Shown here piece after piece: positions 5,413-6,327 of a DNA stretch of 6,327 bases; the stretch's first letter is position 1, and each line of letters begins with the position of its first letter. The translations under genes and the position numbers were made by a program. Source of the stretch: XYD2-FULL-39-9 sp964363685. GTDB taxonomy: Bacteria; Patescibacteriota; Patescibacteriia; Magasanikbacterales; GWA2-37-8. The stretch lies in the NCBI GenBank assembly GCA_964363685.1, contig CAYIJG010000058.1, positions 1 to 6,327 of the forward strand, read 5' to 3'. A model generated the notes under the pieces. That model saw nothing but the letters and a program-made list of their open reading frames with translations. It was not told the origin of the DNA and made no database searches.

Positions 5413-6327
5413 AGCGCAGGGCTTCTATTGGATTAAGTTTAGACGCACGCCGGGCTGGCACCAAACCAAAAATCAAACCAATACCAACCCCGACCACACA
5501 CGCAACCAAAATAGACGAAAAAGAGACGACAATATCCCAATGATAACCAAAACTTTGAGCAACCTTACCCGCTATAAAAGAAATCCCTGCGCCTAAAATG
5601 ATTCCAAGCAAAGCTCCTAAAGCCGTGATCATAACAGACTCGATGAGAAATTGCGCTGTAATATTTGAATTTGTCGCCCCCACAGCTTTGCGCAAGCCAA
5701 TTTCTCTAGTTCTTTCTTGCACCGCCGCCAACATGATGTTCATGATGCCAATACCACCGACTATAAGAGATATAGCTGCAATAGATGACAAAAATATTTT
5801 TAGGGCGTTAGTAATATTGGTCAGTGCATCAAGACCTTGCGCCGTCGTGCGCACCGAAAAATCATCCTCCTCGGGATTGGTAATATCATGCTGTTCTCTA
5901 AGTATTTGTTTTATATACTCCACGCTTTTTTCAACATTTTCTGCTTTATCAATTTTGAGACGAGCAAAACTGACATAATCTATGCCCAATAATAATTTTT
6001 GGGCAGTGGAAAACGGAATATAGATTTGATTGTCTTGATTTTGGAAACCGCTACTGCCTCTTTCCGTCATCACACCGATAATAGTAAAGGTGATTTTTTT
6101 TATTTTTATTTGTTTTCCGAGCGAATCAGAGTCTTTAAATAAATCCTTAACTACCTGGCTACCGAGCACCGCTACTTTACCTAAATTTTTATCTTCTTCT
6201 TCAGAAAAAAATCGGCCTGCCTCTACTTTGGTGTCCTCTACATCTGGCAACTGAAATGAGACACCCACAAAACTAGTATCGGTTTTATTTTCTTCCCAAC
6301 TAATTGTATCAACCCCTTTGACATACG
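5405..6327 (-). CDS. ABC transporter permease, MacB/FtsX family; N-terminus beyond the window edge
   Basis: The reading frame is open to the right edge, so the gene enters from outside. A GTG at 6266-6268 should not be taken as the start, because in-frame coding sequence continues upstream of it (VKGVDTISWEEN). The visible part has 306 residues. The first membrane helix and the start of the extracytoplasmic domain, roughly 100 residues judging from the complete paralogue, are missing. Present are the rest of the MacB_PCD-like domain (RFFSEEEDKNLGKVAVLG), three C-terminal membrane helices (fragment residues about 176-201, 226-252 and 266-289), the EIGLRKAVGAT coupling segment and the ending PARRASKLNPIEALRYE. 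It is clearly paralogous to the next gene (shared LLGIDYV, SLIVGG and GIMNIM blocks), but shared motifs use different synonymous codons, so the duplication is old. It ends in TAG, overlapping the next ATG by 8 bases. The ATPase, and perhaps a membrane-fusion protein, would be expected upstream outside the window. Confidence 0.95.
   Translation of the reverse strand, partial: YVKGVDTISWEENKTDTSFVGVSFQLPDVEDTKVEAGRFFSEEEDKNLGKVAVLGSQVVKDLFKDSDSLGKQIKIKKITFTIIGVMTERGSSGFQNQDNQIYIPFSTAQKLLLGIDYVSFARLKIDKAENVEKSVEYIKQILREQHDITNPEEDDFSVRTTAQGLDALTNITNALKIFLSSIAAISLIVGGIGIMNIMLAAVQERTREIGLRKAVGATNSNITAQFLIESVMITALGALLGIILGAGISFIAGKVAQSFGYHWDIVVSFSSILVACVVGVGIGLIFGLVPARRASKLNPIEALRYE

Noticed and set aside
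5598..5978. Plus-strand open frame of 126 codons
   Set aside because: It lies wholly antisense to the conserved permease coding region and has no recognisable product.
6266..6268. GTG as start codon of the right-hand permease
   Set aside because: The frame is open and coding-like up to the window edge, and the protein would lack the first membrane helix that the family and the paralogue have. The gene is partial, not short.
1..6327. Alternative genetic code with TGA as glycine, as in Gracilibacteria and SR1
   Set aside because: All genes read through at full length under the standard code without internal TGA, and a TGA just upstream of dnaG behaves as an ordinary boundary.
1..6327. CRISPR array, tRNA, rRNA, transposase or phage module
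   Set aside because: Nearly all of the window is explained by five minus-strand genes. No regularly spaced repeats, cloverleaf sequence or transposase motifs were seen.

Overview
The window reads as a piece of a bacterial chromosome, probably from a Candidate Phyla Radiation (Patescibacteria, perhaps Parcubacteria-like) genome. The lineage is an inference. It rests on low GC with Lys-rich proteins, short GC-rich palindromes lying in frame inside conserved genes (encoding 'CLPVGG' in DnaG and an Arg/Pro/Gly patch in RpoD), start codons without visible Shine-Dalgarno sequences, and a large protein of unknown function next to housekeeping genes. The standard bacterial code fits: all four stop codons in the window are TAA or TAG, and no gene needs TGA to be read as an amino acid.

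All five genes lie on the minus strand, so transcription runs from the right edge to the left edge. From the right: (1) a MacB/FtsX-type ABC transporter permease, cut off at its N-terminus by the window edge (to 5405); (2) a complete paralogous permease that overlaps it by 8 bases (5412-4153); (3) a 134-base gap with two GC-rich hairpins followed closely by a good sigma70-type promoter; (4) an unrecognised 461-residue protein (4018-2633); (5) DNA primase dnaG (2594-786); (6) the primary sigma factor rpoD, from its start at 760 to the left edge, where it is cut inside region 2.

The unknown gene, dnaG and rpoD probably form one transcription unit driven by the promoter at 4046-4073, because the gaps between them are only 38 and 25 bases and hold no terminator. 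This resembles the classical rpsU-dnaG-rpoD macromolecular-synthesis operon, with the unknown gene where rpsU would be. The permease pair appears to be the end of a separate transporter operon whose ATPase would lie beyond the right edge.

No complete new system is evident. The points most worth a second look are the unknown 461-residue protein in front of the replication/transcription initiation genes, the palindromic repeats inside essential genes, and the compact hairpin-promoter junction.
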